This document shows, piece after piece, positions 1 to 8,944 of a DNA stretch of 64,000 nt; the stretch's first letter is position 1; every line of letters begins with the position of its first letter. The position numbers were made by a program, and so were the translations under genes. Below the pieces are notes generated by a model that searched no databases, was not told where the DNA came from, and worked only from the letters and a program-made list of their open reading frames with translations. The DNA is from Phytophthora hibernalis (taxonomy: Eukaryota > Oomycota > Peronosporomycetes > Peronosporales > Peronosporaceae), in NCBI GenBank assembly GCA_012656075.1, contig JAAKBF010000041.1, positions 1 through 64,000 of the forward strand, in the 5' to 3' direction.

Positions 1-419
1 GCGTCCTCGAAAGGAATTGGTGCTGGGTGCTCCGGTGCAAGTCGGTATTCCGGGGATATAACGATGGCGTTGCACGAGTCAAGGTACGGAGCAAGAGCTG
101 CCAGACCAGTGAACCGATTGCCGATGATCATGCCGCCCGGATGGTAGAAGAGAATGGCAGGATGCTGCTTAGTCGGCTCAAAGCAAGGGGTCGAAGAATC
201 GAAACCAGGATGTCTCCGTTTGGACCAGTAATGGTGCGTTCTTCATGAGTGCTGCCGCTACAGAGCGAGGATGGGATCCGCTGATTCGATGGAGGAGGCC
301 TCTTTGCGGATCGTAGAGAGGTCGTCGAGTCCGAAATGAAGCGGCATGCCCTCAGCAAACGCTTGATCCATCACTGTCTTCAGTTCAGGGTCGTACGGTG
401 GTCGAGGAGGAAGGTTCAT
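1..419 (-). CDS. Alpha/beta-hydrolase (esterase/lipase, HSL-like), 3' part cut off by window edge
   Basis: The gene starts at the ATG at 419 and runs leftward off the window. Near the left edge the translation has the oxyanion-hole block of the hormone-sensitive-lipase type (YHPGG, where HGGG is usual), followed by the family's SPEYRLAPEHP motif. This predicts a carboxylesterase or lipase, but the catalytic Ser, Asp and His lie outside the window. The reading frame changes twice, near 270 and near 200: the middle block (EERTITGPNGD) is in a different frame from the start and from the HPGG block. This matches the indel pattern seen in the whole window, although a real pseudogene is possible. 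No signal peptide is visible at the start. The family call is fairly safe; the substrate is unknown. Confidence 0.6.
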
Positions 420-1038
420 GGTGCTTGCGGTTTTGGTAGAGTTGAAGGCGATGAATTCGAGGATTGAGCCTCCGGAAGCAAATTTTTACAGCGACGTCTC
501 AGCCGGACGCGTATTCTTGTGGACTTGCTGACTACTTCACCCCACTTCAGAAGTCGGTAAGCTTAGTTTTGAGTCAACCGCCCCATAGAAAGGTTTTGTT
601 GCAGTTCAAATGAAAAAATGTGATAGATGAGTCACCGTGGCTTGAGTGCCATCCCAAGAAAAATGGAACCGAGGACACTACTCTGCGAGAGACACCCTCC
701 TTGCATTCTCTTGGCACACGAGTACCGGTAGTCGACAAACGAAAACATTTTAGTCGTTTTCTCGTAAGCTTATGGGTATCCATAGTCTTTCAATCCACGC
801 GAGGCAACGGGTCGGTCACATGCGCCAAACCTCATACACTTTTAGTGATGTGGGTTGCTTCAACAGGAGCCAACATCCAACTGAGAGCGACTAGAAACTC
901 TGTCTCTTCTCGCAGTATCTATCTACTATCATTGGCAGCGAGAGACTGCAAAGTGCTGCCGCTGTTCTTTCTCAATGGAGCAGCCAATTCAAGCAGCCCG
1001 ACAATTCAAAACGAGAGCTTCTTCGATTTCCTGCTTCC
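420..1038. other. Intergenic region between hydrolase and elicitin gene
   Basis: This stretch separates the divergently oriented hydrolase (leftward) and elicitin-like gene (rightward). Open frames cross it, but none has recognisable protein content and they lack the codon bias of neighbouring genes. I see no repeat or RNA gene. It should hold the hydrolase promoter and the upstream control region of the elicitin-like gene. Confidence 0.5.
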
Positions 1039-1058
1039 TCACTTTCCAATTTGCTTCC
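1039..1058 (+). promoter_or_regulatory. Oomycete Inr + FPR core promoter of elicitin-like gene 1
   Basis: TCACTTTCCAATTTGCTTCC fits the oomycete initiator (YTCAYTYY) followed by the flanking promoter region (CAWTTTNYY). It lies about 70-90 bp before the ATG at 1128. The paralogous gene has the matching element at 38771, so it is conserved between the two loci. Confidence 0.7.
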
Positions 1059-1127
1059 AAGTTGGCACCCCAAGACCTCAAGCTCCAACTTCCTCCGCCT
1101 GTCCCCGCATCAACTACCCAAGCGACT

Positions 1128-2111
1128 ATGCAGTTCTGCGCCACCACCGTCTTCTTGCTCGTGGCCTCCGCGGCTACAGCTGAAAACGTCTGTCCTCCCA
1201 CCGAAGTCGTCAAGTTCGCCGAGCTGTACGCCAACCCGCACCTTCATCCGTGCCAGAAGACATCGGCCGGCTTTTCCCTGGCTCCACCGATAGGCTACCC
1301 AACGGATCCGCAAGTCAAGGCCATGTGCTCTTCCGACGCGTGCCGTTCGCTGATCAAGGACGTTCTCGCCTTGAACCCTGAGGACTGCTACCTGTCCTTC
1401 GCTGGCGTGAAGGTGAACGCGTACAAGCTGGCGTGCAGTTTCGAAGATACCTGCAAGAACCAAGAGAGCGAAAAGTACGAGCCAACACCGAAGCCCACCG
1501 ACGAAAAATACTACCCCTCGCCGAGGCCCACCGAGGACAAGCACTACCGAACTCCGAAGCCGACCGAGGACAAGTACTCCACGCCGAAGCCCACCGAGGA
1601 CAAGCACTATCGAACCCCAAAGCCGACCGACGAAAAATACTTCCACTCGCCGAAGCCGACAGAGGACAAGCACTATCGAACTCCAAAGCCCACCGACGAA
1701 AAGTACTCCACGCCGAAGCCCACCGAGGACAAGCACTATCGAACCCCAAAGCCGACCGATGACAAGCACTATCGAACTCCAAAGCCCACCGACGAAAAAT
1801 ATTACCCCACGCCGAAGCCGAAAGAGGACAAGCACTACCCCGCGCCAAAGCCGACAGATGACAAGCACTACCCAACCCCGAAGCCGACGTGCCCAAAGCA
1901 TTGTGCTGACAAGGAAGCTGCAGATGCGAAGCCACCTATGAACGGAACGGCTGAAGAGCTCTACCCCATGCCCAACACAACGTACAAGGCAACCGAGCAA
2001 AAACCTCGCTCAAGGCGTGATCATTTACTCGCCTGTGGTGCCAACGACAACATGCCAAGTTCCTTTCTTTTAAGAACCAGACGTTCTTCAAGCGCAGCGC
2101 TGCTTCCTTGA
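1128..2111 (+). CDS. Elicitin-like secreted protein with long Lys/Pro/Thr repeat tail (copy 1)
   Basis: Elicitins are secreted sterol-binding proteins of oomycetes that plants recognise. The ATG at 1128 is chosen because it opens a typical signal peptide (about 18 residues, ending near TAENV) and lies just downstream of a core promoter. The elicitin domain covers roughly residues 19-110, with cysteine spacing close to the canonical six (C-x19-C-x24-C-x4-C-x14-C-x21-C), plus an additional cysteine six residues before the last one. About twelve 10-11-residue units of the KPTxDKHYRTP type follow, likely an O-glycosylated, wall-associated stalk. Copy 2 at 38844 ends in a short tail after the shared NTTYKA motif. 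Here one missing A near 2012 would restore a stop at about 2018-2020, so the final ~30 residues are probably an artefact. Confidence 0.88.
   Translation: MQFCATTVFLLVASAATAENVCPPTEVVKFAELYANPHLHPCQKTSAGFSLAPPIGYPTDPQVKAMCSSDACRSLIKDVLALNPEDCYLSFAGVKVNAYKLACSFEDTCKNQESEKYEPTPKPTDEKYYPSPRPTEDKHYRTPKPTEDKYSTPKPTEDKHYRTPKPTDEKYFHSPKPTEDKHYRTPKPTDEKYSTPKPTEDKHYRTPKPTDDKHYRTPKPTDEKYYPTPKPKEDKHYPAPKPTDDKHYPTPKPTCPKHCADKEAADAKPPMNGTAEELYPMPNTTYKATEQKPRSRRDHLLACGANDNMPSSFLLRTRRSSSAALLP
1491..1889 (+). repeat. In-frame 30/33-bp minisatellite encoding the elicitin tail
   Basis: About twelve tandem units of 30 or 33 bp encode KPT(D/E)(D/E)K(H/Y)Y-(R/P/S)TP. Full and shortened units (KYSTP) alternate in a higher-order pattern. 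The period is a multiple of three, so unit gain or loss keeps the frame. The related array at 39198-39460 is shorter and less regular. Confidence 0.85.
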
Positions 2112-2310
2112 GTTGCTATTACTTCTCCCGCAGAATCACAATGGACTTTTCACTTTGCTTGTTTGCTTTCACGTATTATTCGCTTGCCCTTGATGAAATA
2201 TTGACTACCCTGTTGCAATAGCCCAGACTCTCTGCTGCTTTAGCTCTTTTCCATTGATGTTCCCAAAGTACGGTACTATGCTTTCGCGAAGCCACACTCT
2301 TCACGACCAT
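2112..2310. other. Convergent 3' ends of elicitin 1 and PLC-like gene
   Basis: This 200-bp AT-richer stretch lies between two converging genes. No coding or repeat content is visible. It should contain both 3' UTRs and polyadenylation signals. Confidence 0.4.
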
Positions 2311-4144
2311 TTACTCCACGGAGAGAACGTCGTCAATAGTAGCTATCCCGATTCCAGGGACAACATCCTGCTCTACCTCTGCAGAGTACACCTCAGAGAC
2401 AAATGATTTCGCGTTCAACCATACACCAGATATCGAGCTGGAAGCGTGTTGCATCAGTTGGCTATATACGAGTTCGTTCTCATATCCAGAAGCCGGCACC
2501 GAAAACTCCATCGTCACCGAAGAAAGCGCTGCGCAAGCGGCTGCTGCGTCGGCTTCAACGACCGGCGAGCTTCCGAGCACCCAGTGGCGAGGATTGTGTA
2601 CATCAGCGCACGCGGGTAATAGGTTGGATGTGTGGCAGTCTACACTTTGCCAAGTGGTCGATTTGCGCATGAGCGCCACACACTTATTGCCATCTAGTTC
2701 GTGTCCCTTTGCCACAGCCCAGATAGTTGCCTCCATGCGCTTCGGAGTGATGTTGTCCGGTGACGGAACGTTCACGCCGCAGTCTGCCACACCAGGAAGG
2801 GACTCCTCGTTAAGCAAGTTCGCATTGATGCCGATTTGACCATCAGCATTGAGGAAGCCGTATTCGATTTCGCTGGTTTCAGGACGAAAAATCGTGAAGT
2901 TTTCGTCCGGGACACCGATGTTGGTCTTGGAATGGTTAAACCGGCATTCTGGGAACGGAGCAAGAGGCAACGGCGGCTCCTGCCAATTGCAAACATTGTC
3001 CTTTACAAACAGAATTTCCTCTCCCTGTGTGAGATAGTCCGCACCACTCATAAACACCACACGCTTTCCAGCTCGCATAAGTTCTTCGAACGCAGGCCAT
3101 TTCGTGTCGTACTATTACGCCACCACAGTCAAACCCAAAATGTCAGCAATGCATACAAAATCATTGTCACAAAAGACACCAGCAAACTCACCGCCAACTC
3201 AATCGGTCGCAGAATTTCCTTCTCCGGGAAGTATTCCTTGATATAGTCCAGCAGCTTGCCCACTTTCTTCCACTTCATGAGGTCGATCTCATCATCGAAG
3301 AACACCATCAAGAATTCGTCAGAATGCTCCGGCGCATGCAACCACGTCGACAGTTCACTCAGCGCTTCCTTCAGCGGCCGCTGCTCCTTGGACGGGATGC
3401 TGCTCAAACTGGGCTTGCACCCAATCGTTCCCGAGTCCCATTCAATGCCCGTTCCCAGCATCTTGGCGATCTCATTGAAAACTTCGATCATTCCGTCCAG
3501 CAACTTGGACTGGAAGCCTCCACAATGAGCGATGTGCAGATCCCCATCGAACCAATGCACATCCAACTCAATGAACCTCACACCCATGTGCAATTGGTCC
3601 GTGAGCGAAAAGAGTTGGTCATTGGTGTGCACTTTCATACCCTTTTGAACCATGTAAAATAGCGTAGATACCCCTCGAAAACATGGTCTTCCACGCCATA
3701 TCCGTCTGCCAAATTAATGGCCGAGTTATGGGTACCCGGTAACGTTGCAGAGCAAAAATTACGTCGGTACGCGAGCTTGCGTTGCAGTTTCAGAGCGCGC
3801 TGCAGCCATTGGTCCACCTGCACCGAGCCGTGCTGGCACACAATGGCGCACACGCCCTTTGTCACAGCGTTTGATCTTGTCACATTTGACGTCGGCAGGG
3901 ACCAAATCCGGCACGGAATTGAGCACTTGGTCTTGAATTGGGCACGGTCCAGCGCGATTTGGTCCGATGAAAACGCCCATAAATCGTCGATATTCTGCGG
4001 GTTTTGCACCGGAGCGCCAACTACAGACGCGGAAAGCGCTACAATAGTGAGCACAACTGTAACCAAGACGATGGAAGAGGGTATGGTATGCATGGTGAGG
4101 CGAGGGAGGGCTTGTAGGAGGAGTGACGGCTTGTGGCACGCCAT
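2311..4144 (-). CDS. Secreted PI-PLC X-domain-like phosphodiesterase
   Basis: The product is a predicted extracellular phospholipase C-type phosphodiesterase. ATGs at 4144 and 4093 are both possible; the second gives a cleaner signal peptide (MHTIPSSIV... to SVVGA). A cysteine-rich segment follows, then the X-domain with LPGTHNSAI (catalytic His), GVRFIELDVHW (acidic ligands) and HCGGF (second His). One 80-bp GT-AG intron spans 3112-3191. The reading frame slips near 3650, where YFTW/VQKG is restored by one extra G in a GG run. After the catalytic part come about 150 residues with paired cysteines and tryptophans that I could not assign; a lectin-like fold is possible. Of the two catalytic-domain halves, both look intact. 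The PLC-like call is strong; the lipid substrate is not known. Confidence 0.8.
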
Positions 4145-4326
4145 AATTGCCAACAGTCGAAATCAGGTTTTGGAAGGATAATCTATGATTATCCGAACGT
4201 ACTGATATAGGCTAAGCGTTAAAACAATACGTTGGCTTCAAAACGCTTTTCATTATTCAGTAAAAAAATGCAGTCACACAACATGGTAGCTCTCTTAGTT
4301 AAGCTATCCGATAGTCGGCCCCCCAT

Positions 4327-5247
4327 TTACGGAGTGATGGCGTGCTTGTTGGCGTGGTGGCCGTCGTGCGTCGGACTGATCTTGTCGCCCGTGAGCTTGT
4401 CCTTCACCTCGTGCACCGCCTCCTTCGCGCGCTCCACGAAAGACGGAGATGCCGTCAGCGACTTCTCTGCGATCGTGATCTGGTGACTCAGCGGACTGAG
4501 GTTGAAGTTGTCGTGCAACACCTTCTTGGTCAGTTCCTCCACGGTGTCGGCGCCCAGAATGCCTCCGTGGTGGTGGTGGTCGGTCTTGCCCAGTAGACCG
4601 CCGTGATTGTCGTCCTTGTGCTTGTCGCCCTTGCCGAAGAGACCGGTGTGCTTGTCGTCCTTGTCCTTGTCGCCCTTGCCAAAGAGACCTCCGAGCTTGG
4701 ACTCTTTCTCCTTGTCGTCGCTCTTTCCGAAGAGACCGCCCTTGGATTCCTTGTCCTTGTCCTTGCCGAAAAGTCCAGTGTTCTTGTCGTCCTTGTCCTT
4801 GCCCAAGAGACCATTGTGCTTCTCGTCCTTCTCCCTGTCGTTGTTGCCGACGACGTTGTCGACCGCACCCTTGACGCCCTTGGAGCGGCCGTTCTTCTGG
4901 TCGTAGTTGCGAGCCGTGGTCTTCAAGATGTCCATGGCCTTGGCCGTGGCGCCCATCATGTTGCGGGCGGAGGTGACCTCGGACTCGGACGGCTGCGAGC
5001 TCTTGTGGATCTGGTGAGCCACGTGCTTCAGGTCCGACGCCGTGTCCTTGGCCGTGCGCATGTCGCTCCGCATGTAGGACGCAGCCGTGTTGATGAAGTG
5101 GTTGCTGTGGCGGCTGTCGTACTCGGACAGGTTCGTCTTGAGCAGCTTGAGGCACCTGGCGGCGTCCTCCGCGGTCTGGTTGAGCACCTTCTCGAGAGAG
5201 GCGAACTCCTGCTCGGCGGTCACGTTGCGGTCGTTGGACTTGCCCAT
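4327..5247 (-). CDS. GLFGK-repeat hydrophilic protein, copy A
   Basis: This 306-aa protein is not confidently recognised. Three parts are visible: an N-terminal helical domain (about residues 1-130, starting MGKSND, with one Cys), a very hydrophilic middle (about 140-225) with six GL(L/F)GK motifs separated by Lys/Asp-rich linkers and ending in a HHHH run, and a C-terminal helical part containing SFVERAKEAV. There is no signal peptide or membrane segment. Codons are strongly biased to C/G endings (AAG, GAC, AAC), suggesting high expression. Copy A has KHNGLLGK where B, D and E have KHTGLLGK. The highly expressed Ham34-type proteins of oomycetes are one family to compare, but I cannot confirm that. 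Other overlapping frames are open only because of the base bias. Confidence 0.85.
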   Translation of the reverse strand: MGKSNDRNVTAEQEFASLEKVLNQTAEDAARCLKLLKTNLSEYDSRHSNHFINTAASYMRSDMRTAKDTASDLKHVAHQIHKSSQPSESEVTSARNMMGATAKAMDILKTTARNYDQKNGRSKGVKGAVDNVVGNNDREKDEKHNGLLGKDKDDKNTGLFGKDKDKESKGGLFGKSDDKEKESKLGGLFGKGDKDKDDKHTGLFGKGDKHKDDNHGGLLGKTDHHHHGGILGADTVEELTKKVLHDNFNLSPLSHQITIAEKSLTASPSFVERAKEAVHEVKDKLTGDKISPTHDGHHANKHAITP

Positions 5248-6583
5248 GCTTGCGGTGTTGAGGTTGGTGGTTGGTGGTGGTGGTGGAATCGACTCGTGTG
5301 CTTGAGATCACGTTTCGAAATGAGCAGTGTTGACGAGCTATCGGTCTGGAGCTGACACATGAGGTTCGCGGTGCTTGGCAGGAATCGTCGATTAAGGTTA
5401 GTTTGTTGGCTGCCGACGGCTCCCATCGAATGGCAACAACGTCGATTCAGCGAATAGATCTTGGGAGCCCCAACTTGGGACAGCTTGCGTGGCTCATCGA
5501 AAAAGGCTCATACAGTGTCGCAGCAAGTGTATCTCGGACTCGACGAATGCATTTCGCCGTCTTGGTGCAGCAGCAATGGACCACATCTTGTATTTCTTTT
5601 TCGTAACGTTATTGAACTTTTCTGTATTTTTGTTCTCTGAAAATTATTTCAGAGTAGATCAGTGATCCGATTTTCCTCTCAAAAAGCATGCTTGCCAAAA
5701 ATCACAAAAATCAACAACACGCACCAGCTCAACGCTCAACAGCTCATCTCCAAATCTAATAAACCCTCAAGAACTGACAAAATTACATGTCAATTTTTGC
5801 TTTTGGACAGATTCCTCTCATAATGCAACTTCAACTTGCTAACTTTAGAGATCCCGACATTGACATGAGCCAAACTCTCTCCAATTACTAATACATAGCG
5901 AGAACTAGTAAAAAAGCTGCGTGTTGCCTAGTTCAACATTCACGCAACATCTATGAAAGTTTCCTTCCAATTATAACAATAGAAGCCGGCTCCATCGACC
6001 GCACTTTATTCACTTTGCTATTTTGTAGCGGCTAGCTCGTACCGAGTACATGCAACCAGGATCTGATCATGCGCAAGACAACATGACTGGGACTCTGTGG
6101 AGCACACACATCGAGACGTGGGTGGTTCTGTTGTCCGGCAGAATTAGACATTTTTCACGCAAACTCGGAAACTACATGCACGCCCCCTCCGTGTATACGT
6201 ATCAACCTGAGTATCTTCCGCGATGAAACCTAAATACATTTCACCGCTCCTCATGTTCGTCTCCCCACCACGATTTTGAAACTCATTCTTCTATTATTTG
6301 TTTTACAACATTTGGCATGAGACAAATGGGGGAAAGCAAAATGAAGAACGTCCGAGTATTTTACGCGAAAACCACAGTGAGCTCAATCGCCTCAAAATTC
6401 GTCGATCCGGAGATATTTTCAGGCTCCTCCGCCAGATTTCTTTTTCGGGATATTTTGCACTCCTAAGTATAATTGGGTCTCGAGTCTCTCTGGCTTTGCC
6501 AACAATAGTAAAAGCTTTTGCTCCGACATAATATTATTGTGGAATTATTCATTGCTGCAAGCCATCCTCAATTCGTTTCCCGT
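5248..6583. other. Array spacer between copies A and B
   Basis: The 1.34-kb spacer holds the copy A promoter at the left and the copy B 3' flank at the right. Its reverse complement is nearly identical to 11407-12741 and 13663-14999, with differences mainly in homopolymer lengths. I see no credible coding region in the AT-richer middle. Confidence 0.7.
5306..5325 (-). promoter_or_regulatory. Conserved core promoter of copy A
   Basis: On the minus strand the sequence reads GCTCATTTCGAAACGTGATC, an initiator-like block about 60-80 bp before the ATG. It is identical in copies A, B, D, E and F, nearly so in paralog C (8228), and its first 13 bases recur before H2A.Z (23239). Confidence 0.65.
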
Positions 6584-7504
6584 TTACGGAGTGATGGCGT
6601 GCTTGTTGGCGTGGTGGCCGTCGTGCGTCGGACTGATCTTGTCGCCCGTGAGCTTGTCCTTCACCTCGTGCACCGCCTCCTTCGCGCGCTCCACGAAAGA
6701 CGGAGATGCCGTCAGCGACTTCTCTGCGATCGTGATCTGGTGACTCAGCGGACTGAGGTTGAAGTTGTCGTGCAACACCTTCTTGGTCAGTTCCTCCACG
6801 GTGTCGGCGCCCAGAATGCCTCCGTGGTGGTGGTGGTCGGTCTTGCCCAGTAGACCGCCGTGATTGTCGTCCTTGTGCTTGTCGCCCTTGCCGAAGAGAC
6901 CGGTGTGCTTGTCGTCCTTGTCCTTGTCGCCCTTGCCAAAGAGACCTCCGAGCTTGGACTCTTTCTCCTTGTCGTCGCTCTTTCCGAAGAGACCGCCCTT
7001 GGATTCCTTGTCCTTGTCCTTGCCGAAAAGTCCAGTGTTCTTGTCGTCCTTGTCCTTGCCCAAGAGACCAGTGTGCTTCTCGTCCTTCTCCCTGTCGTTG
7101 TTGCCGACGACGTTGTCGACCGCACCCTTGACGCCCTTGGAGCGGCCGTTCTTCTGGTCGTAGTTGCGAGCCGTGGTCTTCAAGATGTCCATGGCCTTGG
7201 CCGTGGCGCCCATCATGTTGCGGGCGGAGGTGACCTCGGACTCGGACGGCTGCGAGCTCTTGTGGATCTGGTGAGCCACGTGCTTCAGGTCCGACGCCGT
7301 GTCCTTGGCCGTGCGCATGTCGCTCCGCATGTAGGACGCAGCCGTGTTGATGAAGTGGTTGCTGTGGCGGCTGTCGTACTCGGACAGGTTCGTCTTGAGC
7401 AGCTTGAGGCACCTGGCGGCGTCCTCCGCGGTCTGGTTGAGCACCTTCTCGAGAGAGGCGAACTCCTGCTCGGCGGTCACGTTGCGGTCGTTGGACTTGC
7501 CCAT
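6584..7504 (-). CDS. GLFGK-repeat hydrophilic protein, copy B
   Basis: This intact 306-aa copy has the same three-part layout as copy A and differs from it visibly at only one residue (KHT instead of KHN). Its stop codon is followed by the standard 3' flank found after D, E and F, whereas copy A has lost that flank. It is transcribed leftward and faces paralog C and copy D head to head. Its function is unknown; the protein looks like a soluble, charge-rich cytosolic or nuclear protein. Confidence 0.85.
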   Translation of the reverse strand: MGKSNDRNVTAEQEFASLEKVLNQTAEDAARCLKLLKTNLSEYDSRHSNHFINTAASYMRSDMRTAKDTASDLKHVAHQIHKSSQPSESEVTSARNMMGATAKAMDILKTTARNYDQKNGRSKGVKGAVDNVVGNNDREKDEKHTGLLGKDKDDKNTGLFGKDKDKESKGGLFGKSDDKEKESKLGGLFGKGDKDKDDKHTGLFGKGDKHKDDNHGGLLGKTDHHHHGGILGADTVEELTKKVLHDNFNLSPLSHQITIAEKSLTASPSFVERAKEAVHEVKDKLTGDKISPTHDGHHANKHAITP

Positions 7505-7562
7505 GCTTGCGGTGTTGAGGTTGGTGGTTGGTGGTGGTGGTGGAATCGACTCGTGTGCTTGA

Positions 7563-7582
7563 GATCACGTTTCGAAATGAGC
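7563..7582 (-). promoter_or_regulatory. Conserved core promoter of copy B
   Basis: Same 20-bp GCTCATTTCGAAACGTGATC block on the minus strand, 59-78 bp upstream of the copy B start codon. Confidence 0.65.
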
Positions 7583-7964
7583 AGTGTTGACGAGCTATCG
7601 GTCTGGAGCTGACACATGAGGTTCGCGGTGCTTGGCAGGAATCGTCGATTAAGGTTAGTTTGTTGGCTGCCGACGGCTCCCATCGAATGGCAACAACGTC
7701 GATTCAGCGAATAGATCTTGGGAGCCCCAACTTGGGACAGCTTGCGTGGCTCATCGAAAAGGCTCATACAGTGTCGCAGCAAGTGTATCTCGGACTCGAC
7801 GAATGCATTTCGCCGTCTTGGTGCAGCAGCAATGGACCACATCTTGTATTTCTTTTTCCGTAACGTTATTGAAATCTGTATTTTTTATAAAATAGTTTAC
7901 GGATAACTTTAAATACCACAGTTTAAACCGAGAACAAATGGGGAAAGCAAATTGAAGAACTGTG

Positions 7965-8035
7965 TCGCAACAAGTGTATCTTGCACTCGTCGAATACATT
8001 TCGCCCGACTTGGTGCAGCTGGAATGGACTTCATG
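7965..8035 (+). repeat. Degenerate copy of the array's upstream module
   Basis: The stretch from TGTGTCGCAACAAGTGTATC to the GGTGCAGC/AATGGAC block repeats, in the same orientation and with substitutions, the sequence at about 7768-7850 that lies upstream of copy B. It shows that the upstream region was duplicated inward toward paralog C. A second diverged copy lies at about 10215-10275, in front of copy D. Confidence 0.6.
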
Positions 8036-8227
8036 TTGTGTAGTAAAGTAGTCGTCTCAAAATGCGGTGCCGTGTCGCGTGTAGAATTTTACGTTTGTAT
8101 TGTTGTGAAGCGTCAACGGGCATATTTCCCGTTCAGCAGCACAAAAGTTTGATGTCGCACTGGTCAGCAGCCACCGTTTATGTGGAAGAAAGTGTTCCGG
8201 TGTGAGATGGCTACTCGTGGTGCCGAA

Positions 8228-8247
8228 ACTCATTTCGCAACGTGATC
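8228..8247 (+). promoter_or_regulatory. Core promoter of paralog C
   Basis: ACTCATTTCGCAACGTGATC lies 47-66 bp before the ATG at 8294 and differs from the array consensus at two positions. Since the coding sequences have diverged far more, this conservation suggests the element is functional. Confidence 0.65.
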
Positions 8248-8293
8248 GCAAGAGCAAGAGCGAGGACTAGCGACCATCCGCTCCACCACAACC

Positions 8294-8944
8294 ATGGGCA
8301 AATCTGACACCAGTATTGCCGCTGAATTCTTCAAACTCGAGCTGCTGCTGATTCAGACAGCAGATGATGCAGTCAAGTGCGTCAAAGTGCTGAAAGCCAA
8401 CCTGATCGAGTACGACACCCACAACGGACTGCATTTCGTCAACACCTCCAAATATTTCCTGATCAACAACATTCGTATCGCCAAAGACGCGGCTTCCAAG
8501 CTCGGACTTGTTGCCGATCAGATCGCTAAAAGCAAATGTCCGTCCTACTGGGAGATCGCTGCGGCGCGTAACAAAATGAACTCTGCATCCGAGACCATGA
8601 AGGAGTTGAAGAAGGCAGCTCGCGCCTACGACGAGATGAACGGAAAACCGAAAGGCATCACGCGTATTATCGACAATTTACTTGTCGGAAAAGATTTCAA
8701 GAAGACCGAGAGCAAGGACGGCGGTGCCCTAGACACAGCTGATACGGTGGAAGCAGTGGTGAAAGCGACACTCCGCAGCAACTTCAGCGGGTTTTCAGCT
8801 TTAAAGCACCAGATTTCCAGCGCTGAGAAGTCGCTTTTACCCTCGTTTGTAGAGCGCGCCAAGTACGCCGTGGTCGATGTGGTGGGCAAGTTGAAGCCCG
8901 ACCACAACCCTCAGAGCGTAGACGAGAATAGCTTGAGCATCTAA
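8294..8944 (+). CDS. Diverged paralog C of the GLFGK array, lacking the charged repeat region
   Basis: This 216-aa protein aligns with the N-terminal helical domain (MGKS start, RC/KC cysteine, EYD, HF-NT) and the C-terminal part (SFVERAK-AV) of the array proteins. The GLFGK/Lys-Asp middle is missing and replaced by a short linker around residue 140. Codon bias is weaker than in the array copies. It lies in the unique spacer between the two arms, transcribed rightward. It may show the ancestral two-domain form, or have lost the repeats. Function unknown. Confidence 0.8.
   Translation: MGKSDTSIAAEFFKLELLLIQTADDAVKCVKVLKANLIEYDTHNGLHFVNTSKYFLINNIRIAKDAASKLGLVADQIAKSKCPSYWEIAAARNKMNSASETMKELKKAARAYDEMNGKPKGITRIIDNLLVGKDFKKTESKDGGALDTADTVEAVVKATLRSNFSGFSALKHQISSAEKSLLPSFVERAKYAVVDVVGKLKPDHNPQSVDENSLSI

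Larger units (their letters stand above)
4327..7873 (-). repeat. Left arm of large inverted gene array (copies A and B)
   Basis: Two leftward copies of a ~2.26-kb unit (921-bp gene plus ~1.34-kb spacer). Its reverse complement matches the right arm at 10300-15990. Identity on the outer side stops right at the stop codon of copy A. On the inner side it fades about 370 bp upstream of copy B. Confidence 0.9.

Noticed and set aside
1110..2000. Long antisense frame across the elicitin gene
   Set aside because: It is the reverse reading of the repeat tail; its Trp/Leu/Val-rich product has no domain and no promoter.
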